Source: Spirosoma sordidisoli (GTDB lineage Bacteria > Bacteroidota > Bacteroidia > Cytophagales > Spirosomataceae). Taken from it: a DNA stretch of 64,000 nucleotides. The stretch spans positions 248,001-312,000 of the forward strand of contig NZ_SBLB01000002.1 of assembly GCF_004138325.1 (NCBI RefSeq). Direction: 5' to 3'. Both the position numbers and the translations under genes were made by a program. Shown in pieces: positions 17,984-26,943 of this stretch (within the stretch, counting starts at the first letter, position 1; each line of letters begins with the position of its first letter). The notes beneath the pieces were generated by a model. That model did no database searches. It had not been told where the DNA came from and saw only the letters and a list, made by a program, of their open reading frames with translations.

Positions 17984-20900
17984 TTAAAATGTCAGGTTGA
18001 TACCCGTCGAATAGGTGCGGTATTGGGGAACCGTTCCAAAGTCAACCCCCGGTGTTAGTGAACTGGTGGCGTTGGCGCTTACTTCCGGGTCGTACCCTTT
18101 GTAGTTAGTCCAGGTAATCAGGTTCGTGGCCGATACGAAGACTTTGGCATTCCGCAGCCATTTGACTGTGTTGGTGGGTAAATTGTAGGCAAGAGAAATA
18201 TTCTTGAGCCGCACAAACGAGCCATCTTCCAGATAAAAATTGCTCAGACGCCCCCGGAAGGCATTCCCTACGTTTCGGGCCTGCGGGTAGTAGTTGCTGG
18301 TACCTTCGCCCTGCCACCGTCCTTCCCAGGCTTCGGTCCGCATGTTGGTGCCGGTCGTAAAGGTGAGCGCGTCCAGAATATGCCGGTTCAGGTTCATCAC
18401 ATCCTGCCCCATGTTGCCCATGAAGAAAATACTCAGCGTCAGGCTTTTCCATCGGAAGTCGTTGGTAATGCCAAAGGTGTAGTCAGGGTAGGGGTTGCCG
18501 ATAATGGTCCGGTCAGCCACCGAAATGGTGCCATCGCCATTGGTATCGACATATTTAATGTCGCCCGGAGTTGGGTTGGTGGGATCTTTGGGTCCGGTAG
18601 CCACCTGATCGGCATTTTGATAAACGCCATTGACCTGGTACCCGAAAAACGCGCCAATCGGAAATCCTTCCAGTGCCGTGTTGGCGGGCTGACCAAGGCC
18701 AATAGAACCCACCGACAGGTAACTGGCCCCAAACAACTGGATACCACCCAGGTTGGTTATTTTGTTGCGGTTGAAGCTGATGTTGCCGGACGCATTCCAT
18801 TTGAGTTCGCCGTCGAGAATCACCGCATCGGCATCAAACTCGATTCCTTTGTTTTCAACCTTGCCAAAGTTGGCAGCATAGCTGGTAAAACCCGTTGATC
18901 CGGGTAACGTCAGGTTGATCAGCAGATCGGAGGTGTTGCGGCTATAGGCCTCAAAACCCAGCTTTAGTCGGCTCTTCAGAATAGCCACGTCGAGCCCGAC
19001 ATTGATTTGACGGGTCGTTTCCCAGCCCAGATTTGGGTTCCCCAGGCCACTGGGTGCCAGTGCCGTGAGGATGATGCCGTTGACAACCGTCCGGGTTGTT
19101 CCGACCCGGTCGACGGATGAGCCGACGCCGATACTTTGGTTACCGCTGATGCCGTAACTGGCTCTGACCTTCAGTTCATCAAAGATGGTCCGGCCCTTCA
19201 TAAAGGGTTCATTATGCACATTCCAGCCACCGGCAATGGAAGGGAAAAAGGCCCATTTGTTGCCTTCGGCCAAGCGGGATGCGCCGTCGGCCCGACCGGT
19301 AAGCGTAAACAGGTAGCGGCTGTCGAACGTATAGTTGAAACGCCCTAATACTGATTGCAGCGCCCAGTTTTGGTTGGTTGTGACCGGGATAGAGGATGAA
19401 CTGGCTAACTGAAAATTATTGGCCTGAAGGGCTTCCGACACAAATTGCGTAGCCTGAACCCCGAACGTTCGGTTATTCCATTGCTGCCAGGTGTAGCCAC
19501 CAACGGCATTGATGCGGTGCTTTCGGGCAATGGTTTTGTTGAAGCTGAGGGTGTTTTCAACCAGGAAGTTAAAACTACTGGCCTCACCGGTGTAGGCATA
19601 GCCATTCTGGCGGCCAGCAAAGGTGCCGAACGGCTGGAAGTTATCCCGCTTGGCATTGGTGTTATTGACGCCTGCATTGATCACAAAATTCAATCCCTTC
19701 AGGAGCGAATAATCGGCTTTCAGATTGGCAAGCACGACCGTTGACCGGGCCACGTTTCGGCCGAGCGTTACCAGTGTCAATGGGTTGCCTTCGATGGATA
19801 GTTCGGGTTCATCGTCGGTGCCGGCAGCAAAAGGAGACGCAATGGGCCTGAACCGCAGCGCACCGGTAATGGCCGAGCCCGACTGATCACCATTTGAATT
19901 GGATTGCTGCGTCGATCTGTTCTCACTGATTGTTCCGCTAAAGCTGCCGAACAGTTTCAGTTTCGGCAGTACCTGCCGGTCGAGGTTGATCCGAATGGAG
20001 CCCCGGTCGAACGACGAATTCTTGATGATACCTTCCTGACTGTAGTAGTTTCCCGAAACGGAATACTTGGTTTTATCATCGCCCCCGGTAAACGAAAGCT
20101 GATGATCCTGAGAAACCGACGGTTGAATGATCAGGTCCTGCCAGAAATAATCATTGGCCAGCAAGCCCGGTATGGCAGCCGCCCGGTAGACCGAATCCCG
20201 ACCACTGTTGCGGGCACCTTCGTTGGCGTACTGAATAAAATCAGCCGCCCGCAGCACATCGATTTTTTTTGGTAAACTGCTGATGTCAGTACGGAAGGAG
20301 TACGAAAACTGATCCCGTTTGCTCTTCCCGCGTTTGGTGGTGATCAAGACAACGCCATTGGCTCCCCGCGACCCATAAATGGCGGTTGACGATGCATCTT
20401 TCAGAATTTCGATGGATTCAATATCATTCGGGTTGATAGCCGCGAGCGGGTTAGTTGGTGGTGTTGACGCTTCCCAGAAACTCGTGCCGGTGTTGGGCGA
20501 CAGGCTCCGCTGATCGGTTTCGATGGGATAACCGTCCAGAATAATCAGAGGTTGATTGGAACCCGTTACCGAACTGGCCCCCCGAATCAGAAACGTCATT
20601 CCCGAACCCGGTGCGCCTGAGTTCTGCGTGATCTGCACCCCCGAGGCACGGCCTTGAATCAGCTGGTCGATGGAGGTTATGGGTTTGTCTTCATTGCCTT
20701 CGGCCTTCAGGGAAGAGACCGAACCAGTCAGGTCGCTCTTTTTGATCTCACCATAGCCCACTACTACCACCTCCTCCAGCGATTTGGTATCGGGCTTCAA
20801 CGAAACGTTGATGCTTGTTTTGTTACCAACGGCCACTTCCTGAGATAAATACCCCACGAAGGAGAAAACCAGTGTCGCACTACCAGTAGGCACCGCCATG

Positions 20901-21433
20901 CTGAATTTGCCCTGAATATTGGTTGTACTTCCCTTTGAGGTGCCTTTTATGACCACACTCACCCCCGGTAGAACCTCGCCTTTTTCGTCGGTCACCGTAC
21001 CCGTAACGGTTATATCAGCCGTGGCTTCCGTCCGGGACTGGTCGGGCGCGGATGATGCACTACTGCCAGTTTCCGAAGGCTGGATCACGATATTCTCGCC
21101 GGAAACTTCGTAGCTTAAGCCTAACGGTTTCAGTAGTTTATCCAGAACGGAGGCTACCGGCTGATCGGTGACCTGAAGTGACACCTTTCGGTCAGACTGA
21201 ATGAGCCGGGAGCTGAATACAAACCGAATCCCGGCCTGCTGCCCAAGCTGCTGAAGAACGTACTTCACTTGTTTTTGCTGCACCTGCATCGACACCTTTC
21301 GAGTCAGGGCTTCCTGCGCATGAACGTCAAAGGCAATGGATGTACTGACAACCGACAAGGCTAAAACGATCTGGAGAATACTGATTCGCATGATTAGCTG
21401 TAGTTGACGTTTGACTGGAAAGCGTTTCTTCAT
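17984..21433 (-). CDS. SusC/RagA-family TonB-linked outer-membrane transporter with N-terminal STN domain
   Basis: 1149 aa from ATG 21433. I prefer MKKRFPVKRQ over a start 13 codons upstream because the basic start and hydrophobic stretch form the signal peptide (cleavage near VHAQ). Next come an STN domain (KYVLQQLGQQAGIRFVFSS), a carboxypeptidase-regulatory-like domain (VTGTVTDEKGEVLPGVSVVI), the TonB-box-like EEVVVVGYGE, a plug (IDQLIQGRASGVQI, IEILKDASSTAIYGSRGANG) and a 22-strand barrel ending in Phe (STGINLTF). It imports oligosaccharides with its SusD partner. The STN domain together with the FecR and sigma genes just upstream indicates ligand-triggered trans-envelope signalling that turns on this locus. 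Confidence 0.95.
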   Translation of the reverse strand: MKKRFPVKRQLQLIMRISILQIVLALSVVSTSIAFDVHAQEALTRKVSMQVQQKQVKYVLQQLGQQAGIRFVFSSRLIQSDRKVSLQVTDQPVASVLDKLLKPLGLSYEVSGENIVIQPSETGSSASSAPDQSRTEATADITVTGTVTDEKGEVLPGVSVVIKGTSKGSTTNIQGKFSMAVPTGSATLVFSFVGYLSQEVAVGNKTSINVSLKPDTKSLEEVVVVGYGEIKKSDLTGSVSSLKAEGNEDKPITSIDQLIQGRASGVQITQNSGAPGSGMTFLIRGASSVTGSNQPLIILDGYPIETDQRSLSPNTGTSFWEASTPPTNPLAAINPNDIESIEILKDASSTAIYGSRGANGVVLITTKRGKSKRDQFSYSFRTDISSLPKKIDVLRAADFIQYANEGARNSGRDSVYRAAAIPGLLANDYFWQDLIIQPSVSQDHQLSFTGGDDKTKYSVSGNYYSQEGIIKNSSFDRGSIRINLDRQVLPKLKLFGSFSGTISENRSTQQSNSNGDQSGSAITGALRFRPIASPFAAGTDDEPELSIEGNPLTLVTLGRNVARSTVVLANLKADYSLLKGLNFVINAGVNNTNAKRDNFQPFGTFAGRQNGYAYTGEASSFNFLVENTLSFNKTIARKHRINAVGGYTWQQWNNRTFGVQATQFVSEALQANNFQLASSSSIPVTTNQNWALQSVLGRFNYTFDSRYLFTLTGRADGASRLAEGNKWAFFPSIAGGWNVHNEPFMKGRTIFDELKVRASYGISGNQSIGVGSSVDRVGTTRTVVNGIILTALAPSGLGNPNLGWETTRQINVGLDVAILKSRLKLGFEAYSRNTSDLLINLTLPGSTGFTSYAANFGKVENKGIEFDADAVILDGELKWNASGNISFNRNKITNLGGIQLFGASYLSVGSIGLGQPANTALEGFPIGAFFGYQVNGVYQNADQVATGPKDPTNPTPGDIKYVDTNGDGTISVADRTIIGNPYPDYTFGITNDFRWKSLTLSIFFMGNMGQDVMNLNRHILDALTFTTGTNMRTEAWEGRWQGEGTSNYYPQARNVGNAFRGRLSNFYLEDGSFVRLKNISLAYNLPTNTVKWLRNAKVFVSATNLITWTNYKGYDPEVSANATSSLTPGVDFGTVPQYRTYSTGINLTF

Positions 21434-21534
21434 ACTTTTGACCTGTTTTGTTAATCGTGAAACAATTGGCAAAATGAACCCCGTATCCTGTCATAGACGG
21501 ATAATCAGGTCGGCAAACCTTCGGGGCAAACACG

Positions 21535-21562
21535 GGTCAATCATGTTCGAGCATGATTGACC
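21535..21562. terminator. Hairpin between fecR-like and susC-like genes
   Basis: Perfect 11-bp arms (GGTCAATCATG and its complement) with loop TTCGAG, starting 5 bp beyond the anti-sigma stop codon. On the minus strand the 3' side lacks a good T tract, so it may be a weak or 3'-end-protecting hairpin that separates regulator and transporter expression. On the plus strand it is followed by TCTTTTTA, so it could also stop antisense transcription into the anti-sigma gene. Confidence 0.55.
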
Positions 21563-21567
21563 TCTTT

Positions 21568-22698
21568 TTAGGGGGCTACGCTACAGCCCTTACCTTCAAT
21601 AATGATTCGGCCTTCGATGACAACGTACCTGGCCTGTACGGCTTTACAGATCAGGTCGAGTTTTTCGTAGAGCGGCAGGTCCGTCAGATTGGCCGATACC
21701 GGGCAATCGCGGAACAGGGTCGGATCATAAACGAGATCGATTTCGTAGGCTTTTTCGAGGGTTTCGAACACCTGTGCAACGGGCGTTTCATCGAAATTGA
21801 ACGCCTGCAGTTCATGTTCCTGCTGCCCCGTCATGAGTGGTTGCTCAATGAGCCCTTTTTCCATTTTTTCGGTGGCGCGGGTATACACAATTCGCTGGTT
21901 TGGGTCGAGCACAACGCCATCCAGTGCGGGAGCTTTCAGCTTGGCGGATAGTTGAGGATCGGCCTGCGAGAAAACGGCCACCCGACCGGTTTTGACCGTC
22001 ACCTGAACCTGCTCGTCCTGTTGCCGGGCACGTACCCAGAAGCTGGTACCCAGTACCTTGGTGACCAGCTCATTGGCGTACACCACAAACGGTTTAACCG
22101 GGTTTTTGGCTATGGAGAAAAAGGCCTCTCCCTGCAAAACGACCTCGCGCTGATTACCCCTAAACGAGACAGGATAGCTGATTCGGGACCCTGGCTGGAG
22201 AGTAACCGTACTGCCATCGCTCAATAAAACCGTACGCGGCTGCTGCGTGTCGTTGGTTTGTTCGACCCGCGTTTGACCAAGCTGGGCAACCAGTTCAGCG
22301 TAATCAATTCGATTCGGTCGTTGTATAAACCACCAGCCCGCCCCCGTGATGAGGAGAATGGCAGCGGCCACCCGAAGCCAGGATTGCCAGTGAATCTGAC
22401 GGACAATGCGCCGGGGTTGACCTGAATCAACTGTGTCCGGTAACCGGGCCATTATCTGCTGAACGGCGGCCGCTCTCTCCGTGGCTGACAGGGGAGTGTT
22501 AGCTGGGCGAATGGCTAATACCAGCGATTTAGCACTGGCCATATCAGCGGCCTTTTCGGGATGAAGGGCTACCCAGTCTGCCCAATGTATATTCGCAGGG
22601 TCGTCGGGAAACAACACCCATCGCCGGAAAGAGGGGTCCAGAACAAACTGCTTTACGGTATACTGCTGGTATTTTTCCACGTCACTAGGTGCTTTCAA
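21568..22698 (-). CDS. FecR-family anti-sigma factor
   Basis: 376 aa. An N-terminal cytoplasmic part (1-115) probably contacts the sigma factor. One membrane segment lies near residues 117-136 (RVAAAILLITGAGWWFI). The FecR domain follows (TVLLSDGSTVTLQPGSRISYP, GEAFFSIAKNPVKPFVVYAN, KVLGTSFWVRA). The C-terminal part (about 295-376) has the STN-like DUF4974 layout (FNFDETPVAQVFETLEKAY), which docks with the SusC STN domain. It holds the ECF sigma factor inactive until the transporter is loaded with substrate. It lies 112 bp downstream of the sigma gene and upstream of susC, on the same strand. Confidence 0.93.
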   Translation of the reverse strand: MKAPSDVEKYQQYTVKQFVLDPSFRRWVLFPDDPANIHWADWVALHPEKAADMASAKSLVLAIRPANTPLSATERAAAVQQIMARLPDTVDSGQPRRIVRQIHWQSWLRVAAAILLITGAGWWFIQRPNRIDYAELVAQLGQTRVEQTNDTQQPRTVLLSDGSTVTLQPGSRISYPVSFRGNQREVVLQGEAFFSIAKNPVKPFVVYANELVTKVLGTSFWVRARQQDEQVQVTVKTGRVAVFSQADPQLSAKLKAPALDGVVLDPNQRIVYTRATEKMEKGLIEQPLMTGQQEHELQAFNFDETPVAQVFETLEKAYEIDLVYDPTLFRDCPVSANLTDLPLYEKLDLICKAVQARYVVIEGRIIIEGKGCSVAP

Positions 22699-22810
22699 AC
22701 ACCATTAGACATGACCTAATGCCGGATACTGTATTTTTTCTAGTTTTTTTTAAATTATCTGACCCCAAATAAGAAAAAGGCCATGGATGTCAAGCGAGGA
22801 GTTCAACAGA

Positions 22811-23419
22811 TCAACCCTGGTACCAGAATCGCAGACATAGCATCAAGCCAACTTTCCAGTGAATTTTGAGCCATTTGAAAGCAGTCTGTAGAAGATTGGA
22901 GACCGACTGCGGATGAATATCCATTATTTCGGCGATCTCATCACGGCTTAAGTCGTGGAAAAAGCGGAGGTAAACGGCCTCTTTCTGGCGTTTGGGGAGT
23001 TCATTGAGCCAATAGGATAACTCAGTCGCCAGGCGTTGGTCTGATTCTAGTTGAATGAACTGCTGTTCGACGCTGAATTCACTCTCAAAATCAAGCTCTA
23101 TTTTGTCGTAATCGCCAAACGTGCTCATTCGGTTGTACTGAACAACGCGGTGCAAACGGCGACGCAGAGATGCCAGAAAGTAAGGCCTGGGTGGAATGTT
23201 GGCGTTTAACAGCTGCCGCTTTTCCCAGACCTCCAGAAACACATCCTGAATACAGTCTTTTACCAGATCACGATCGCGGCAGAACTTACACCCATACTGA
23301 AACAGTAGATCGTAGGTTTGATCAACAAGGTTCTCAAACAGTTGGGCATCACCCGCCAGAGATCCCCGCCAGAGAATGGCTTCCTCCTGATCGTCAAACG
23401 GTTTACCTCTGTTTTCCAT
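22811..23419 (-). CDS. ECF RNA polymerase sigma factor, FecI-like
   Basis: 202 aa. Sigma region 2 covers about residues 25-95 (FENLVDQTYDLLFQYGCKF, DCIQDVFLEVWEKR). Sigma region 4 covers about 135-190 (LNELPKRQKEAVYLRFFHDL, IAEIMDIHPQSVSNLL). It directs RNA polymerase to the PUL promoters when released by the adjacent FecR protein. It is the first gene of the locus on its strand. The C-terminal MLCLRFWYQG extension is short and hydrophobic, as in several Bacteroidota relatives. Confidence 0.93.
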   Translation of the reverse strand: MENRGKPFDDQEEAILWRGSLAGDAQLFENLVDQTYDLLFQYGCKFCRDRDLVKDCIQDVFLEVWEKRQLLNANIPPRPYFLASLRRRLHRVVQYNRMSTFGDYDKIELDFESEFSVEQQFIQLESDQRLATELSYWLNELPKRQKEAVYLRFFHDLSRDEIAEIMDIHPQSVSNLLQTAFKWLKIHWKVGLMLCLRFWYQG

Positions 23420-23943
23420 GGATGATTTTTCGGTTGTTGTAGTGCCCGAAATACATGTTGCTGCCGTAGGATGTCTACAAACGGAAGTCTATTTGTCGCA
23501 AAAAAACAATTTTTGTTCTAAGATTTATTATGTCGTCCGGTATTACTGATTTCAACAAATCCGTTTTTGGTACCAATCATAAATAACCTGCTATCGAAAA
23601 ATCTACCCAAAAGAGAATAAGCGATTTTATAAGTCAGGGTGATTTCATGCAGGGTCAAAGCACTCATCATTGTTGGATACATGTCGCCATATGTATTGTT
23701 GGGGGAAACTCGATGCCCCACTGCCTTAGCCGGCAGTTATGTACTGAAGGCTAGGCTGTATGGTGGTTTGGCGGGTTTTGCGACATAAGTGAGCACAAGA
23801 AATAATCTCCTGTTGTCTGAAAACAGGCGTCAGCTTACAACGGGAGATAAGGCTGGTAAGGAGGCCAGACCTGGGATAACTGGGCTTAAGTCAGCCAATC
23901 AATCCTCGGGTATTCTCAAACAAATTTGTCCATCAAATGAAAA
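23420..23943. other. Intergenic stretch upstream of the PUL sigma factor
   Basis: About 520 bp without a convincing gene. Short open frames of 66-67 codons exist on both strands, but they lack recognisable motifs. The part next to the sigma gene (about 23480-23560) is AT-rich and is the likely place for the sigma-gene promoter; I could not fix a -33/-7 pair. No repeats were seen apart from the terminator at 23944. Confidence 0.6.
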
Positions 23944-23971
23944 GCAGGCTATCCCAATTGGGATAGCCTGC
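23944..23971 (-). terminator. Intrinsic terminator of the alpha/beta hydrolase gene
   Basis: A 28-bp perfect palindrome (arms GCAGGCTATCCCAA and its complement, no spacer) lies 4 bp past the hydrolase stop codon. On the minus strand it is followed directly by TTTTCATTTG, a reasonable U-tract. It separates the hydrolase from the PUL. Confidence 0.8.
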
Positions 23972-23975
23972 AGGG

Positions 23976-24788
23976 TTAACGTTGACTAATTCGTTGCAGC
24001 AGGGCCGCGGTTTCAGCAGGCTGGCTGAGCATAGCGTCGTGGCCCGTGGCCAGCTCATAATAGCTCCAGTTGGGGTTGTGCTTTGTACGCTCGGCGAATA
24101 CCTTCAGTACTGATAAGGCAGGCTGAGTGCAGGCGATGTAACTCGTTGGCAAACCGTTACCGTAGGAGTTCCGCAATACGATGGGCTGGCTAAAGCAGCG
24201 ATAGGGCTGGGGCGTTAGTCGGGCATCCGCCCAGCGACTCAGGGCCACATCGTTGACCCCGAAGCTTGCAGAGGGGCGAATCGGCAGGCTGAGCCCACGG
24301 CTGGGGGCTGCGGCTGCGACAAAGGCCGCTTGTATGTCCTTCGGATGTACGTCGAGCAGACTTTGCCCATTTTCGACCAGAACGGCATCCAGAAACACCA
24401 GTTGGTGCAATCGCTCAGGTATGCGGTCGGCCACGCCGGTAATGACGGCCCCGGCATAACTATGGCCCACCAGCACCACATCGTGCAAGTCTTCCATCAC
24501 CAGTAAATTCACGATATCCGTGATATGCGTGTCCAGGTTGATGGCAGGGGTGAGCGTATGTTGATGCTCTCCCATACCGCTGAGAGTAGGTGTGTAGACG
24601 GTAGCTCCTGTAGCGCGTAATTGAGCGCTGACCTGCTGCCAGCACCAGCCACCATGCCAGGCCCCGTGGACCAACACATAAACCGGGTGTTTTACGGGAG
24701 TCGGCTTCCCCGCCCAGGCTCCCTGCCAATCCAGTACGACGATGAAAACGAACCAGACTGTAATCTTTCCAAAAAATAACTGTTTCAT
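23976..24788 (-). CDS. Alpha/beta-hydrolase fold esterase, EstC/salicylate-esterase-like, exported
   Basis: 270 aa with an N-terminal signal sequence (1-26). The oxyanion-hole segment is VLVHGAWHGGWCWQQV (about 34-49). The nucleophile elbow is VGHSYAGAV (Ser about 108), and the catalytic His is in ATGHDAMLSQP near the C-terminus, with an acid residue probably in the 205-220 stretch. The sequence resembles small plant-type methylesterases and bacterial EstC proteins that cleave small esters. It is divergent from an HxlR regulator with 69 bp between the starts, a common arrangement in which the regulator controls the enzyme gene. The substrate is unknown. Confidence 0.85.
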   Translation of the reverse strand: MKQLFFGKITVWFVFIVVLDWQGAWAGKPTPVKHPVYVLVHGAWHGGWCWQQVSAQLRATGATVYTPTLSGMGEHQHTLTPAINLDTHITDIVNLLVMEDLHDVVLVGHSYAGAVITGVADRIPERLHQLVFLDAVLVENGQSLLDVHPKDIQAAFVAAAAPSRGLSLPIRPSASFGVNDVALSRWADARLTPQPYRCFSQPIVLRNSYGNGLPTSYIACTQPALSVLKVFAERTKHNPNWSYYELATGHDAMLSQPAETAALLQRISQR

Positions 24789-24857
24789 TGGGCAAAGGTC
24801 CCCGTTATCTCAGGTGGTCACAATAACTCACCCTAAAATGAGCCAGGTGAATCTCAT

Positions 24858-25229
24858 ATGTCCAGTACCATAAAAGAAAGCTCCACGAATGCGCACAACG
24901 CCAGATTACTGTCTGAGTGGTGTGGCGTGAACGACATACTGCGTGACATCAGCCCTCGCTGGAAGATGGTGTTGTTGCACCAGATTGCTCATGGGGTTGC
25001 CCAGTACAGTCTGCTCAAACAGTCTTTCCCTACTTTATCGGACCATGTACTCAGTCAGCGTCTGGCGGAGTTGGTAACCGAGAAACTTGTTAGAAAAAGC
25101 TTCGTACCCGAAACGGTACCCCCGCAAACCCGGTATTCGCCTACACCCAAAGGACTCGCCTTGCTGGCTATTGTGGCGAAATTGAATCAGTGGGGTAATC
25201 GGATCTGGGTGGAAGAGCAGGATGCCTGA
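24858..25229 (+). CDS. HxlR-family winged-helix transcriptional regulator
   Basis: 123 aa. The HxlR fold occupies residues about 22-115: ILRDISPRWKMVLLHQIAHG, the recognition-helix region HVLSQRLAELVTEKLVRK, and the wing PPQTRYSPTPKGLALLAI. A Cys at residue 22 precedes the domain, in the place where some HxlR proteins have a redox- or electrophile-sensing Cys. That sensing role is inferred only. It is divergent from the esterase gene and probably regulates it and itself through the shared 69-bp spacer. Confidence 0.88.
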   Translation: MSSTIKESSTNAHNARLLSEWCGVNDILRDISPRWKMVLLHQIAHGVAQYSLLKQSFPTLSDHVLSQRLAELVTEKLVRKSFVPETVPPQTRYSPTPKGLALLAIVAKLNQWGNRIWVEEQDA

Positions 25230-25299
25230 AACCTTCGGTCATGAGCCCAGGGCAGCCGTGACTAGTTGTGCGGGCTCGGGCATGATTGCCGAAGTTGTG

Positions 25300-25562
25300 C
25301 CGACGCTACGCTGTGAAGGCCCTGACGGGTTGTGGTTGAACCTGAAGATTTGTGCCGACGCTGCGCTGTGAAGGCCCTGACGGGCCAGGGTTGAACCTGA
25401 TCGATTGCTGCTACCGACGCTACGCTGTGAAGGCCCTGACGGGCCAGGGTTGCTCCTGATCGATTGTTTCTACCGACGCTGCGCTGTGAAGGCCTTGACG
25501 GGTTGTGGTTGAACCTGAAGATTTGTGCCGACGCTGCGCTGTGGAGACCCTGACGGATTAAA
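25300..25562. repeat. Five-copy degenerate direct-repeat array with two alternating linker types
   Basis: A core of about 30 bp beginning CCGACGCT(A/G)CGCTGTGAAG and ending TGACGGG recurs at 25300, 25355, 25414, 25473 and 25528, with the last copy decayed. The intervals are 55, 59, 59 and 55 bp. Linkers after copies 1 and 4 read TTGTGGTTGAACCTGAAG. Linkers after copies 2 and 3 read CCAGGGTTG..CCTGATCGATTG. Neither interval is a multiple of three, so the array is not a coding repeat. Confidence 0.85.
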
Positions 25563-25752
25563 CGCAGGCTTTTCCTGGATTCATTTGAACCAACTCAGCT
25601 GACCTGAATCATGGCAGCAGCTGAGCTGTTGATGGTGGGTCTTCGCGGATACTAAGCCATACTAAGCCGGCGCGCCGGGCGTTGACAGGATAACCGGCTG
25701 GCCGCTCAGACCGCCACTGGCGTAGGGGGCTTGCAGGAATCGTGACAGGCCT
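25563..25752. other. Remainder of the gene-free stretch before the glycosyltransferases
   Basis: With the array, this completes a 523-bp region without a gene. It contains an 8-bp-arm hairpin (CTCAGCTG at 25594-25601 paired with 25618-25625), a short direct repeat ACTAAGCCAT/ACTAAGCCGG near 25651 and a GC-rich palindrome-like GCCGGCGCGCCGGGC near 25667. The promoter for the glycosyltransferase genes should lie here, but I could not identify it. Confidence 0.55.
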
Positions 25753-26943
25753 ATGACTTTTTCTCTATTAGCAGGCTTAAAGAATAACCTGGCGTATACA
25801 CAGTTTTTTTATGCCCAGACCCGCCTGCTGTATCCAACCCTGGAGCTGGTCTTCGTCAGCTTCAACAGCACCGACGGCACGCACCAGTGGCTCGACTCCC
25901 TGCAGGATGAACACGTTCGGTATTATTACGAAGAGCGGGAACGCACGCTGTCCGACACGTACAACAAATGCATCGAACTGGCCACGTCGGCCTACGTGAT
26001 CTTCGCCCACAACGACATGGTGCTGGCGCCAGGCTTTGTAGAAGAGGTGGCACTGCTGCAAACCGACCGGCGAGTGATATTTTACACGACGGTTGAGCCG
26101 CCTGTCTTTGCGGACGACCCCCGGCCCGGCAAACTGGTTCAGGATTTTGGGGCCGACCTGGTTACGTTTCAACAAACCGTCTTTTTTCAGTTTGTGCAGG
26201 ATGAGCAGCAACGAAATCGGGAGGCCGGTCAAACGGCCATTCCGACCCATCGGGGTGTTTTCTTTCTGGCTGCGTCGCGGAAGCGGCTGCTGGACATGGG
26301 CGGATTGGACCCGCTCTTCGATCCTATGTTCTGCGAAGATGACGACCTGCTGCTGCGACTCGGGCTGAGCGGTGTCGAGATGATCATCGCCCCGAATGCG
26401 CTGTGTTACCACTTCGTCAGTAAAACCTCCCGGTTTTCGGAAGAGTATATTCACCGAACCCGGCAGATCGAGCGGCAGTCGAACCGGAATTTTGTTCGGA
26501 AGTGGGGGTTTGGAAATACGTCGGCTAACCGGTGCCGGTACGACATTGGTCTGATTCTGACCGGTGGCGACCTGTCGGTGCTTCGGGAGCTGGAGCCCTG
26601 GGCGCAGACGATCTATACCGACCTTGACCCGGAACCGTACATCCGGGACGAGCAGCCCCTGACCCACATCGACCTGCCGAAGAAACTAAAAAAACTGTCG
26701 GCCACTCGGACCAACGGGATTCTGGTTACGCTGGATGCGCGTAAAGCGGACTCAGCCCAGCTGGAGCAGATTGCACACTTATCGGACATGATCCACGCCC
26801 GGCTCAACGAGCCGGTATCGCCGTGGAAACGCTTCTGGCGACGGCTGGTTCCGGTCACTACCTGGCACGGGTATCGCATCCGGATTATTGATCCGACAAC
26901 ATCCGAATCCGCCCTGATTTATAAAAAACTTACCTATGCTTGA
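25753..26943 (+). CDS. GT2-like (GT-A fold) glycosyltransferase
   Basis: 396 aa. Residues 1-45 hold a divergent form of the GT2 start (LELVFVSFNSTDGTHQWL, equivalent to the usual nucleotide-binding VDDGSTDGT). Residues 70-95 carry YVIFAHNDMVLAPGFVEE, where HND replaces the more usual DxD, and the acceptor region includes FCEDDDLLLRLGLSG near residue 195. No membrane segments are seen, so it is probably a cytoplasmic or membrane-associated enzyme. The C-terminal 150 residues are less typical and may be a separate domain. It overlaps the next gene by 8 bp, so the two are co-translated. Confidence 0.8.
   Translation: MTFSLLAGLKNNLAYTQFFYAQTRLLYPTLELVFVSFNSTDGTHQWLDSLQDEHVRYYYEERERTLSDTYNKCIELATSAYVIFAHNDMVLAPGFVEEVALLQTDRRVIFYTTVEPPVFADDPRPGKLVQDFGADLVTFQQTVFFQFVQDEQQRNREAGQTAIPTHRGVFFLAASRKRLLDMGGLDPLFDPMFCEDDDLLLRLGLSGVEMIIAPNALCYHFVSKTSRFSEEYIHRTRQIERQSNRNFVRKWGFGNTSANRCRYDIGLILTGGDLSVLRELEPWAQTIYTDLDPEPYIRDEQPLTHIDLPKKLKKLSATRTNGILVTLDARKADSAQLEQIAHLSDMIHARLNEPVSPWKRFWRRLVPVTTWHGYRIRIIDPTTSESALIYKKLTYA

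Noticed and set aside
23518..23721. 67-codon minus-strand gene upstream of the sigma factor
   Set aside because: AT-rich, no recognisable motif, and separated from any operon. Most likely promoter DNA.
25300..25562. CRISPR array
   Set aside because: The intervals are 55 and 59 bp, but the would-be spacers are near-identical within two classes, the repeat is degenerate, and no cas genes are nearby.
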